DNA from: Pipra filicauda
Taxonomy: Eukaryota > Chordata > Aves > Passeriformes > Pipridae
DNA length: 64,000 nucleotides
Assembly: GCF_003945595.2 (NCBI RefSeq)
Contig: NW_024104362.1
Span: forward strand, 868,001-932,000
Reading direction: 5' to 3'
The notes below the pieces were generated by a model. It was not told the origin of the DNA. It saw only the letters and a program-made list of their open reading frames with translations, and ran no database searches. Both the position numbers and the translations under genes were made by a program. Position 1 is the first letter of the stretch, and every line of letters starts with the position of its first letter. Of this stretch, positions 58,101 through 60,550 are shown piece after piece.

Positions 58101-60550
58101 CCACAAAGGTAATCTAAAAGTGGTATTAACTAAAGACATTACCATGTGTCAATAAAAGTACAGTCATCACACTGATGATGACTTCCATCACACACAGTAA
58201 TCACATAGACAACTTGTATGAATAATAATGTCAAAAGGACACTAGAATTATACGGTTAATCACAGAAAGGTCAGTCAACTCCAAACTAAAACGCCATTCA
58301 TCTCCTACATTAAATCACAATACTTTCACATCATGTTGCCCTGACCGCTATTATTCCTCTCTGAGTCACACGTTTTACCGTGTCACTGTGCTGGCAGTGA
58401 CCTCAGTTCTGCTTCCCATTGGATTTCATTATTATCTCTAACTCACAGTTTAATACTTACATATTTTATAATGAATTTTGAAAATTAACATCTGTATGTG
58501 TAATGAAATCTGTATTTCTTGTTCTTCTGTCTTTATTCTGTGTTCTTGCACTTGCAAGAACCTCAACCACACCTGGCCATAGCACTACATGCTCTAAGTC
58601 ATACAAGAATTAGAATTTTCTTTCGCTTCTTTTTCCCGTATATTATTTGTGGACTGTGCTCAGATGGTATTCACACGTCAGTTTGAAATCTTACCACACA
58701 ATCATATACTTCCACACTTTCACAAGACACTGCATGATTCTCTACGTTAATCTAACACCAGCGCCTGTATTAAGGGGCTTTTCAAGATGGTTTACCAGTA
58801 ATTTTCTTAATTTAAATCAGTCAAGCTAAAACATGAATATGTGATACATGTCTGGCTCAAACTAATTTTCTAGAACATAATCTAGAAGAGGAACTTACCT
58901 TAAACAGAGTTTCACAATTCACATATGAGTAAACAATGTTGCTTCTTCAAAGAAAAGTATCTTATAATTTAAATTAAAATGGACTGGAATCCTTATTTTT
59001 TTGTTTTAGTTGAAATATAATATCCGAAATGGTTCTCATTTAAAATTATGCAGTAAAGTTATTTCAGTTATGACTGAAAGAGCAATAACTGGACTGTTTT
59101 CAAAAGAGATTTAAGGCAGGGTGAAAGGCAGCTTATTTTAACATTTACTTTATTAGTGAGAGCTTACACTGTGTTATGCACTCTGATTTCAGTTCAAAAA
59201 CATACAACAAATATAGCAGATGAGAATTAGCATTAGCTCAGTGTTTTTATTTCAAATTCCCATAAGTCAGAAATGTATTATTGTGAAGGAATTACAAAAC
59301 AGATTGAAAAAGAAGCTAAAAGAAATCCTGTTTTCAGAGTCTAGTCATAAAGACAATAGAGACACAACAGAATCAAGAAAGCCCCCTTCTCTTCCATTAT
59401 TTTCATACATCATCTATGTAAAATTTCCCCATTTTTCCTCTTGGGTATTTTAAGTACTATAGTTGGCACTAACAAATTCTTACCTTGGACAGTGCTTCAT
59501 CATGCACAACAGTGTTGGTTGTTAAAAGTACAAGAACTGTCTGGAGCAATTTAAGTTCTTCAAGGCTATTCTCCATCAATTGCCAAAGCATATTAATAAT
59601 GTTTCCTGCTGCAGCCTACAAAGAAATAATTTTTTTCCAACAATTAAAAGTGTTTACATACTAGTATATCATGTGTAGATAGTTAAGAATATCACTGTCA
59701 TAAAGACATATCATAACGGAATGTTCCTGATTCTCTGTACCATAGCACTACACTGAGAATATAAAGCCATTTTGTCACAAGCTTCCCAAAGTATTTTTAA
59801 AAAACTGACAGCAGAAATCTCTTAATGTGTAGTTCAAAGTGTGTACTACATTTTCTACTTGGAAATATAGCAGACACAGTAAAAAGATATTTTACCCTCA
59901 GAATTCATTCATATCAGAGAAAAACCAGTGTAACTTTACAATACACAAGCACAACTGAAGGTATATTTTAACTGCATTATTTTCACCAGCTTCTTAACAT
60001 GCTATGTATACACTAGCATAATATATCATGACATTTACAGCTACAGAAAATGTGCAACCATTTTACCTTATTTTTAAAAGTAAAATGTAACAAAAACATA
60101 CTAATGTTATTGCACAGAGTACATTTTGTACACGCACAAGGTTCGTTACATCTTCAGTTCCTGCAGTGTAAGAATGCAAACTAAATGATCTGGTTTCAAT
60201 TTTCATTAATTTCTTTCTAGAAGTTACTAATGTTTCCTTAGCTTTTTTTTTAATGTTCTAAAAGGTTTTCTCTTACATTACTGAAAAACAGATATGAGTA
60301 AAATATCTTGCAGACTATGTTGATTATAATACAAACAGCCTCCTAAAACAATGCATTCACATTCAGTTTGAGGCCTGTATTTGCCACCTTGAAATATTTT
60401 TTTATATAAAGACTGATCTTACCTCTGAAACAACTTCATGGGACATGAGCCTCTGTATGGCTGCTAGACACAACTGAGTGATCTTTGGTTCCTTTGTTCC
60501 ACAACCCATGAGAAAAGGCTGAACTACTTCTGAGCTGTTCTCTTTCAATG
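10033..60550 (-). CDS. MON2: MON2 homolog, 5'-truncated by the window edge (33 canonical coding exons)
   Basis: MON2 is a peripheral trans-Golgi/endosome scaffold of HEAT repeats. It shares the N-terminal DCB and HUS regions of large Arf-GEFs (BIG/GBF) but lacks the catalytic Sec7 domain. In other organisms it works with DOP1/DOPEY and a P4-ATPase flippase in endosome-to-Golgi recycling (family knowledge). Seen here: exons joined by hand give an unbroken frame of 1,660 residues to a TGA at 10033-10035. With about 58 missing N-terminal residues the total is near 1,719, matching my memory of about 1,717 for human MON2. Signature stretches include [51 protein letters not shown] and the end VQNGES. 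The DCB-HUS part falls roughly in local exons 1-8 and the conserved C-terminal region in exons 20-33. All introns are GT-AG. Oddities are a duplicated exon 4, a microexon (26) and a possible cassette exon between 29 and 30. Confidence 0.97.
10197..12059 (-). other. MON2: MON2 intron between local exons 32 and 33
   Basis: This 1.9 kb intron holds short open frames on both strands around 11040-11456 that show no recognisable domain. It has no CR1, LTR or alternative exon that I could support. Confidence 0.75.
12060..12142 (-). CDS. MON2: MON2 local exon 32 (about residues 1638-1665)
   Basis: This 83-nt exon encodes [20 protein letters not shown] then KKTQPEN plus one base. The acceptor is CCTTTCTAG and the donor is AATG|GTAAGT. 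Confidence 0.96.
12940..13147 (-). CDS. MON2: MON2 local exon 31 (about residues 1569-1637)
   Basis: This 208-nt exon encodes [40 protein letters not shown] and [20 protein letters not shown] through GKCPLP, with split codons at both ends. The acceptor is CTTTGACAG and the donor is CACG|GTATGT. Confidence 0.97.
13934..14057 (-). CDS. MON2: MON2 local exon 30 (about residues 1528-1568)
   Basis: This 124-nt exon encodes [40 protein letters not shown] and T plus one base. The acceptor is TTATTTTAG and the donor is ACAG|GTATGG. Confidence 0.96.
15035..15205 (-). CDS. MON2: Candidate in-frame cassette exon of MON2 between local exons 29 and 30
   Basis: This 171-nt segment is open for 57 codons in phase 0. 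It is bordered by an acceptor AAATTTATAG with a weak pyrimidine tract and a donor CAG|GTAATT. It would insert [15 protein letters not shown], then a Gln/Asn/Ser-rich part, ending [12 protein letters not shown] directly before VVQLIS of exon 30. It is more GC-rich than its intron and contains CpGs. Exons 29 and 30 also meet in phase 0, so it can be included or skipped without a frame change. I do not recall these residues from canonical human MON2. It could be a vertebrate alternative exon that I do not know, a lineage-specific exon or chance. Confidence 0.55.
15357..15417 (-). CDS. MON2: MON2 local exon 29 (about residues 1507-1527)
   Basis: This 61-nt exon completes a split serine and encodes [20 protein letters not shown]. 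The acceptor is TATTTTTAG and the donor is GAG|GTAAGG. It ends in phase 0, as does the possible cassette exon that follows. Confidence 0.95.
15552..15606 (+). mobile_element. CR1 3'-end remnant, internally deleted
   Basis: It contains CCAGGTTGGATGGCC and GAGCAACCTGGTCTA, then jumps straight to ATTCTGTGATT, so the middle of the usual CR1 3' end is missing. It is antisense to MON2. Confidence 0.8.
17772..18594 (+). mobile_element. Candidate solo LTR of an avian endogenous retrovirus (ERVL-like)
   Basis: An 823-bp block starts TGTGAAACAC and ends ATCATTACA, with near-matching 5-bp flanks AGGTT and ATGTT. It begins with a segment I associate with avian ERVL LTRs (TTTATGGCTTAAACG, ACTGGGAGACTTTTGTCC). 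It then carries an array of imperfect repeats of about 20 bp, a long pyrimidine tract and a TATA-like ATATAAAAATCC near its end. No gag, pol or env-like frame flanks it, so it appears to be a solo LTR, antisense to MON2. The exact ends and family are inferred. Confidence 0.6.
18068..18297 (+). repeat. Degenerate tandem array of about 20-bp units inside the LTR
   Basis: About eleven units of 18-23 bp match a consensus near ACCACATGGGACTTCCCTC. Good examples lie at 18068 onward, around 18109 and at 18259-18297. The array reads open in one plus-strand frame with a recurring Leu-Thr-Thr-Leu-Gly-Phe theme, which follows from the repeat and is not evidence of a protein. Confidence 0.7.
23323..23453 (+). 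mobile_element. CR1 LINE, 3' end only
   Basis: This is a classic CR1 terminus: CCAGGTTGGATGGGGCTCTG, CCTGGTCTAGTGGAAGGTG, a GATGATCTTTAAGGTCCC block and a tail of ATTCTATG repeats. It is strongly 5'-truncated and antisense to MON2. Confidence 0.95.
24183..24373 (-). CDS. MON2: MON2 local exon 28 (about residues 1444-1506)
   Basis: This 191-nt exon encodes [40 protein letters not shown] and [20 protein letters not shown] through FTK plus two bases. The acceptor is ATTTTGCAG and the donor is AAAG|GTAAAC. It precedes the largest intron in the window (about 8.8 kb). Confidence 0.97.
24374..26211 (-). other. MON2: MON2 intron between local exons 27 and 28
   Basis: This 1.8 kb AT-rich intron has no recognised mobile element. 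The one structural feature is the pair of palindromes at 26096-26139 near its 5' end. Confidence 0.7.
26096..26139. repeat. Two abutting perfect palindromes
   Basis: TTTCTAGGAAAC and GTTTCCTAGAAA (12-bp arms, 5-nt loop) occupy 26096-26124. They are followed at once by the 16-bp perfect palindrome AGTGTTTATAAACACT (26124-26139). In MON2 RNA they would form hairpins 70-115 nt downstream of the exon 27 donor. Confidence 0.85.
26212..26340 (-). CDS. MON2: MON2 local exon 27 (about residues 1401-1443)
   Basis: This 129-nt symmetric exon encodes [40 protein letters not shown] and IIK. The acceptor is TTTTCCTAG and the donor is AAG|GTAAAA. Two adjacent palindromes lie 70-115 nt into the following intron. 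Confidence 0.96.
26607..26624 (-). CDS. MON2: MON2 local exon 26, 18-nt microexon encoding IQLFAP
   Basis: The exon reads ATACAACTATTTGCACCG between acceptor ATCACACTAG and donor GTGAGT, and translates as IQLFAP. Those six residues lie at this place in human MON2 as I remember it. Both flanking exons are phase 0, so inclusion or skipping keeps the frame and changes the protein by six residues. It is too short for ORF-based detection. Upstream, a pyrimidine-rich stretch lies about 32-52 nt from the acceptor and a TGC motif sits between it and the AG. That layout is known from SRRM4-dependent neuronal microexons; regulation here is inference. Confidence 0.92.
27151..27294 (-). CDS. MON2: MON2 local exon 25 (about residues 1347-1394)
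   Basis: This 144-nt symmetric exon encodes [40 protein letters not shown] and IANAKYNQ. The acceptor is TTTGGTATAG and the donor is CAG|GTAATT. It is followed by the 18-nt microexon. Confidence 0.96.
28085..28350. other. GC-richer intronic block, origin unknown
   Basis: It has higher GC than its surroundings and an 83-codon open frame on the minus strand (start 28345) with many Cys, Trp and Ala and no recognised domain. No CR1 tail or LTR end is visible. It may be an old repeat fragment. Confidence 0.3.
28670..29154 (+). mobile_element. CR1 LINE fragment with the end of the reverse-transcriptase ORF
   Basis: Its translation shows the C-terminal tail of CR1 ORF2: [16 protein letters not shown], then [16 protein letters not shown]. 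Later, in another frame, it gives [13 protein letters not shown]. The 3' end is GGTTGGACTCGATGACCTTG and ATGATTCTGTG. Frames are broken, so it is dead. It is antisense to MON2. Confidence 0.95.
29681..29735 (-). repeat. Decayed tRNA-like A-box/B-box pair, possible old SINE head
   Basis: On the minus strand TGGCTCATCAG (A-box-like, 29725-29735) and CATTTGAATTC (B-box-like, 29681-29691) lie 44 nt apart, the tRNA spacing. The B-box matches GGTTCGAATCC at 7 of 11 positions. No target-site duplication or tail was found, so this is a weak call. Confidence 0.25.
31064..31145 (+). mobile_element. CR1 3'-end remnant
   Basis: It contains TTCCTGCCCATGGCAGGGGA, GATGATCTTTAAGGTTCC and CCAACCCAAGCCTACCTATG, a diverged CR1 terminus. 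It is antisense to MON2. Confidence 0.88.
31560..32188 (-). CDS. MON2: MON2 local exon 24, largest exon (about residues 1137-1346)
   Basis: This 629-nt exon encodes 209 whole codons from [20 protein letters not shown] to TALDVLQK. It includes a proline/valine/threonine-rich variable loop ([20 protein letters not shown]), then [20 protein letters not shown] and [20 protein letters not shown]. The acceptor is TTTAAATAG and the donor is AAG|GTAATA. An open frame continues into the intron in both directions, but the family borders and splice sites fix the exon ends. Confidence 0.98.
32189..33506 (-). other. MON2: MON2 intron between local exons 23 and 24
   Basis: This is 1.3 kb of very AT-rich sequence with no repeat or alternative exon recognised. 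An open frame of 65 codons on the plus strand near 33047-33244 is unsupported. Confidence 0.7.
33507..33705 (-). CDS. MON2: MON2 local exon 23 (about residues 1071-1136)
   Basis: This 199-nt exon encodes [40 protein letters not shown] and [20 protein letters not shown] through YLLQPL plus one base. The acceptor is CTATCACAG and the donor is TTAG|GTAAAA. Confidence 0.97.
34449..34742 (-). CDS. MON2: MON2 local exon 22 (about residues 973-1070)
   Basis: This 294-nt symmetric exon encodes [20 protein letters not shown], a charged helix with KQAEEKG, then [20 protein letters not shown] and [20 protein letters not shown]. The acceptor is TTTTGTAG and the donor is AAG|GTATGA. Confidence 0.97.
35149..35311 (-). 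CDS. MON2: MON2 local exon 21 (about residues 918-972)
   Basis: This 163-nt exon encodes [40 protein letters not shown] and [14 protein letters not shown]. The acceptor is TTTTTTAAG and the donor is TTG|GTGAGT. Sequence is nearly invariant among vertebrates as I remember it. Confidence 0.97.
35312..37937 (-). other. MON2: MON2 intron between local exons 20 and 21
   Basis: This 2.6 kb intron has a moderately GC-richer tract at about 36900-37520, with two unremarkable plus-strand frames (74 and 93 codons). I recognise no CR1 or LTR terminus in it. It could be an unfamiliar repeat. Confidence 0.6.
37938..38113 (-). CDS. MON2: MON2 local exon 20 (about residues 860-917)
   Basis: This 176-nt exon encodes [40 protein letters not shown] and [18 protein letters not shown] plus two bases. 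It holds HEAT repeats at the start of the C-terminal conserved region. The acceptor is CTTTTAG and the donor is GGG|GTAAGT. Confidence 0.97.
38810..38920 (-). CDS. MON2: MON2 local exon 19 (about residues 823-859)
   Basis: This 111-nt symmetric exon encodes [20 protein letters not shown] then [17 protein letters not shown]. The acceptor is GTTTTCAG and the donor is CAG|GTAAAG. The arginine before HDPP is, to my memory, asparagine in human. Confidence 0.96.
38921..41089 (-). other. MON2: MON2 intron between local exons 18 and 19
   Basis: This is 2.2 kb of AT-rich sequence. It contains a poly-A run followed by GA repeats at 39944-39970 and nothing else recognised. Confidence 0.7.
39944..39970 (+). 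repeat. Poly-A followed by GA microsatellite
   Basis: Sixteen adenines are followed by GAGAGAGAGA. It is a simple repeat within an intron. Confidence 0.9.
41090..41191 (-). CDS. MON2: MON2 local exon 18 (about residues 789-822)
   Basis: This 102-nt symmetric exon encodes [20 protein letters not shown] then [14 protein letters not shown]. The acceptor is TTATTAAG and the donor is GAG|GTAACG. A small CpG-rich patch lies just upstream of its acceptor (41275-41400). Confidence 0.96.
41192..42466 (-). other. MON2: MON2 intron between local exons 17 and 18
   Basis: This 1.3 kb intron is AT-rich except for the CpG-dense patch next to exon 18 (41275-41400). Confidence 0.7.
41275..41400 (+). promoter_or_regulatory. 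Small CpG cluster with a CTCF-like motif
   Basis: Seven CpGs fall within about 65 bases (41287-41350) in an otherwise CpG-poor intron. They are followed by CCACAAGGGGGCAGCAG at 41361-41377. That matches the CTCF core (CCASYAGRKGGCRS) at all but one position. It lies 80-210 nt upstream of the exon 18 acceptor. Binding is inference. Confidence 0.45.
42467..42557 (-). CDS. MON2: MON2 local exon 17 (about residues 758-788)
   Basis: This 91-nt exon completes the split glutamine and encodes [20 protein letters not shown] then [10 protein letters not shown]. The acceptor is ATTTTTCAG and the donor is AAG|GTATAA. Confidence 0.96.
42631..42704 (-). CDS. MON2: MON2 local exon 16 (about residues 734-757)
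   Basis: This 74-nt exon encodes [20 protein letters not shown] then FENS plus two bases of a glutamine codon. The acceptor is TTTTTCAAG and the donor is CACA|GTAAGA. Confidence 0.95.
42792..42872 (-). CDS. MON2: MON2 local exon 15 (about residues 707-733)
   Basis: This 81-nt symmetric exon encodes [20 protein letters not shown] then AVEGPST. The acceptor is GTATTTCAG and the donor is ACA|GTAAGC. Exons 15-17 are packed tightly, with introns of 87 and 73 nt. Confidence 0.95.
43126..43230 (-). CDS. MON2: MON2 local exon 14 (about residues 672-706)
   Basis: This 105-nt symmetric exon encodes [20 protein letters not shown] then [15 protein letters not shown], one HEAT-like helical pair. The acceptor is TTTTTCTAG and the donor is CAG|GTATAG. 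Confidence 0.96.
43231..44354 (-). other. MON2: MON2 intron between local exons 13 and 14
   Basis: This 1.1 kb intron is about half occupied by the antisense CR1 fragment at 43432-43946. The remainder is AT-rich with A-runs. Confidence 0.8.
43432..43946 (+). mobile_element. CR1 LINE fragment, about 515 bp
   Basis: It starts GAATATTGCATCCAGCTCTG and runs to ATTCTGATTCCATGAT. Translation gives the CR1 ORF2 C-terminus in two frames ([20 protein letters not shown], then [20 protein letters not shown] and LDGALSNLV), so it carries at least one frameshift. It is antisense to MON2. Confidence 0.96.
44355..44467 (-). CDS. MON2: MON2 local exon 13 (about residues 634-671)
   Basis: This 113-nt exon encodes [20 protein letters not shown] then [17 protein letters not shown]. 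The composition is linker-like (Gln/Ser/Val). The acceptor is CTTATAG and the donor is ATG|GTAAGT. Confidence 0.95.
44468..45691 (-). other. MON2: MON2 intron between local exons 12 and 13
   Basis: This is 1.2 kb of AT-rich sequence with no repeat or alternative exon recognised. Confidence 0.7.
45692..45873 (-). CDS. MON2: MON2 local exon 12 (about residues 573-633)
   Basis: This 182-nt exon encodes [40 protein letters not shown] and [10 protein letters not shown], ending in a Ser/Thr/Ala stretch. The acceptor is CTTTCAG and the donor is AAAT|GTAAAT. The donor lacks the usual G at position +5, so it is weaker than its neighbours. Confidence 0.94.
46540..46621 (-). CDS. MON2: MON2 local exon 11 (about residues 546-572)
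   Basis: This 82-nt exon encodes [20 protein letters not shown] then SLLLDA, with split codons at both ends. The acceptor is TTTTAAG and the donor is CAAG|GTATCT. Confidence 0.95.
46622..47931 (-). other. MON2: MON2 intron between local exons 10 and 11
   Basis: The 1.3 kb intron contains a CA/TA-rich simple stretch near 46730-46795, an A-run near 46872 and an unexplained GC-rich block at 47095-47345. Confidence 0.7.
47095..47345. other. GC-rich intronic block, origin unknown
   Basis: A sharp rise in GC and CpG includes CACCCGGCCGTGACAAGTCC and CCCCACGCCCGAGG. Overlapping open frames of 71-80 codons on both strands are as expected from GC-rich sequence with few stops. No CR1 tail or LTR end was recognised. 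A repeat or ERV fragment is most likely. Confidence 0.3.
47932..48164 (-). CDS. MON2: MON2 local exon 10 (about residues 468-545)
   Basis: This 233-nt exon encodes [38 protein letters not shown], then an acidic Thr/Ser/Gln-rich stretch ending DQSEKEL. The last part is disordered-looking and variable. The acceptor is TTTTTTAG and the donor is CTAG|GTATTT. Confidence 0.95.
48165..50669 (-). other. MON2: MON2 intron between local exons 9 and 10
   Basis: This is 2.5 kb of AT-rich sequence. I see no mobile element, conserved frame or structured repeat. Confidence 0.7.
50670..50823 (-). CDS. MON2: MON2 local exon 9 (about residues 417-467)
   Basis: This 154-nt exon encodes [20 protein letters not shown] through TVQGSAKAT plus two bases. 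A Gly/Ser/Asn-rich linker leads into the conserved [13 protein letters not shown] strand. The acceptor is CTGAACAG and the donor is CATA|GTAAGT. The linker is less like human than the flanking exons. Confidence 0.94.
50824..53442 (-). other. MON2: MON2 intron between local exons 8 and 9
   Basis: This 2.6 kb intron holds one CR1 3' end (51986-52109), preceded by a short GTGTAA-type tandem. The open minus-strand frame that runs from exon 8 into this intron is not conserved in the family. Confidence 0.7.
51986..52109 (+). mobile_element. CR1 LINE, 3' end only
   Basis: It contains TGGTTGGATGGGGCTTTTGA, CCTGGTCTAGTGGAAGGTG, AAAGGTCTCTTCCAACCC and ATTCTATGATTCTG. It is antisense to MON2. Confidence 0.95.
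53443..53582 (-). CDS. MON2: MON2 local exon 8 (about residues 370-416)
   Basis: This 140-nt exon encodes [20 protein letters not shown] through FLVPSTGN, then a Thr/Asn/Ser-rich stretch that begins a low-complexity linker. The acceptor is TTTTCTAG and the donor is ACTG|GTAAAG. Confidence 0.95.
53976..54100 (-). CDS. MON2: MON2 local exon 7 (about residues 329-369)
   Basis: This 125-nt exon encodes [20 protein letters not shown] through CVQPQLL plus two bases. It contains the [13 protein letters not shown] segment typical of HUS boxes. The acceptor is ATCTTCTAG and the donor is AAG|GTATTA. Confidence 0.96.
54837..55031 (-). CDS. MON2: MON2 local exon 6 (about residues 264-328)
   Basis: This 195-nt symmetric exon encodes [20 protein letters not shown] through KQFYSLL, in the HUS region. 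It includes a serine-rich loop ([10 protein letters not shown]) followed by the conserved [14 protein letters not shown] helix. The acceptor is CTTTTTCAG and the donor is CTG|GTAAGA. Confidence 0.97.
55773..55898 (-). CDS. MON2: MON2 local exon 5 (about residues 222-263)
   Basis: This 126-nt symmetric exon encodes [20 protein letters not shown] through NDFPQVFLQ, at the start of the HUS region. The acceptor is TTTCTAAG and the donor is CAA|GTGAGT. Confidence 0.96.
56351..56830. repeat. Duplicated segment, copy 1 (contains downstream exon 4 copy)
   Basis: A unit of about 480 bp begins AAAATGTTTTCCAAGG and ends GTTCTCTTCAAA. Compared with the copy at 56938-57417 I see a single substitution (T at 56654 against C at 57241), with no indel even in the A-run beside the exon acceptor. 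It spans exon 4 with about 180 bp on its low-coordinate side and 200 bp on its high-coordinate side. Confidence 0.95.
56530..56627 (-). CDS. MON2: MON2 local exon 4, downstream duplicate copy
   Basis: This is a second intact copy of the 98-nt exon, with the same 98 bases, acceptor TTTTGGACAG and donor CAG|GTAGTT. It encodes the same residues as the copy at 57117-57214. Splicing both copies in series would read the second in the wrong frame and reach TGA at its 21st codon. A productive transcript must therefore use exactly one. The copy may be a true tandem duplication, a mutually exclusive exon, a poison exon or an assembly artefact. Confidence 0.7.
56828..56940. repeat. Composite spacer between the two exon 4 segments
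   Basis: Positions 56828-56882 copy 56251-56307 (shared core TAGCACTATTTGGCTCACAT, small indels). Positions 56883-56940 copy 57479-57537 (shared CACCTCAAATCTCT and GACCAGTTCTCACAGCTT, several differences). The two pieces come from opposite sides of the duplicated unit and are joined at GAGCT|CACCTC. Confidence 0.9.
56938..57417. repeat. Duplicated segment, copy 2 (contains upstream exon 4 copy)
   Basis: This is the partner of 56351-56830 in the same orientation, with an offset of 587 bp. The two are separated by 107 bp made of a shortened copy of 56251-56307 joined to a diverged copy of 57479-57537. Confidence 0.95.
57117..57214 (-). CDS. MON2: MON2 local exon 4, upstream copy (about residues 189-221)
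   Basis: This 98-nt exon encodes (D)[18 protein letters not shown] through KDAYMLFQ. It lies in the linker between DCB and HUS, a stretch very strongly conserved in MON2. The acceptor is TTTTGGACAG and the donor is CAG|GTAGTT. It takes phase 1 and leaves phase 0. A second copy of this exon with the same sequence lies 587 bp further along the gene at 56530-56627. Which copy is used cannot be told from sequence. Confidence 0.9.
57759..57888 (-). CDS. MON2: MON2 local exon 3 (about residues 146-188)
   Basis: This 130-nt exon encodes [15 protein letters not shown] through VVAEDERYK plus one base of the next codon. The acceptor is CCTTTCAG and the donor is AAAG|GTGGGC. It leaves phase 1, which both downstream copies of exon 4 can accept. 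Confidence 0.95.
57889..59483 (-). other. MON2: MON2 intron between local exons 2 and 3
   Basis: This is 1.6 kb of AT-rich sequence. It includes the near-perfect palindrome GTTCTTGCACTTGCAAGAAC at 58542-58561 and no recognised mobile element. Confidence 0.7.
59484..59615 (-). CDS. MON2: MON2 local exon 2 (about residues 102-145)
   Basis: This 132-nt exon of 44 whole codons runs from [20 protein letters not shown] to HDEALSK, in the DCB region. The acceptor is TTTGTAG and the donor is AAG|GTAAGA. It is symmetric (phase 0 at both ends). Confidence 0.96.
60423..60550 (-). CDS. MON2: MON2 local exon 1 (about residues 59-101)
   Basis: This 128-nt exon encodes [18 protein letters not shown] and continues to HEVVSE, within the DCB region. 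The acceptor is TTTGAAAG and the donor is GAG|GTAAGA. It begins with the last two bases of a split alanine codon and ends in phase 0. By family comparison it is the third coding exon; the two before it were searched for up to position 64000 and not found. Confidence 0.95.
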
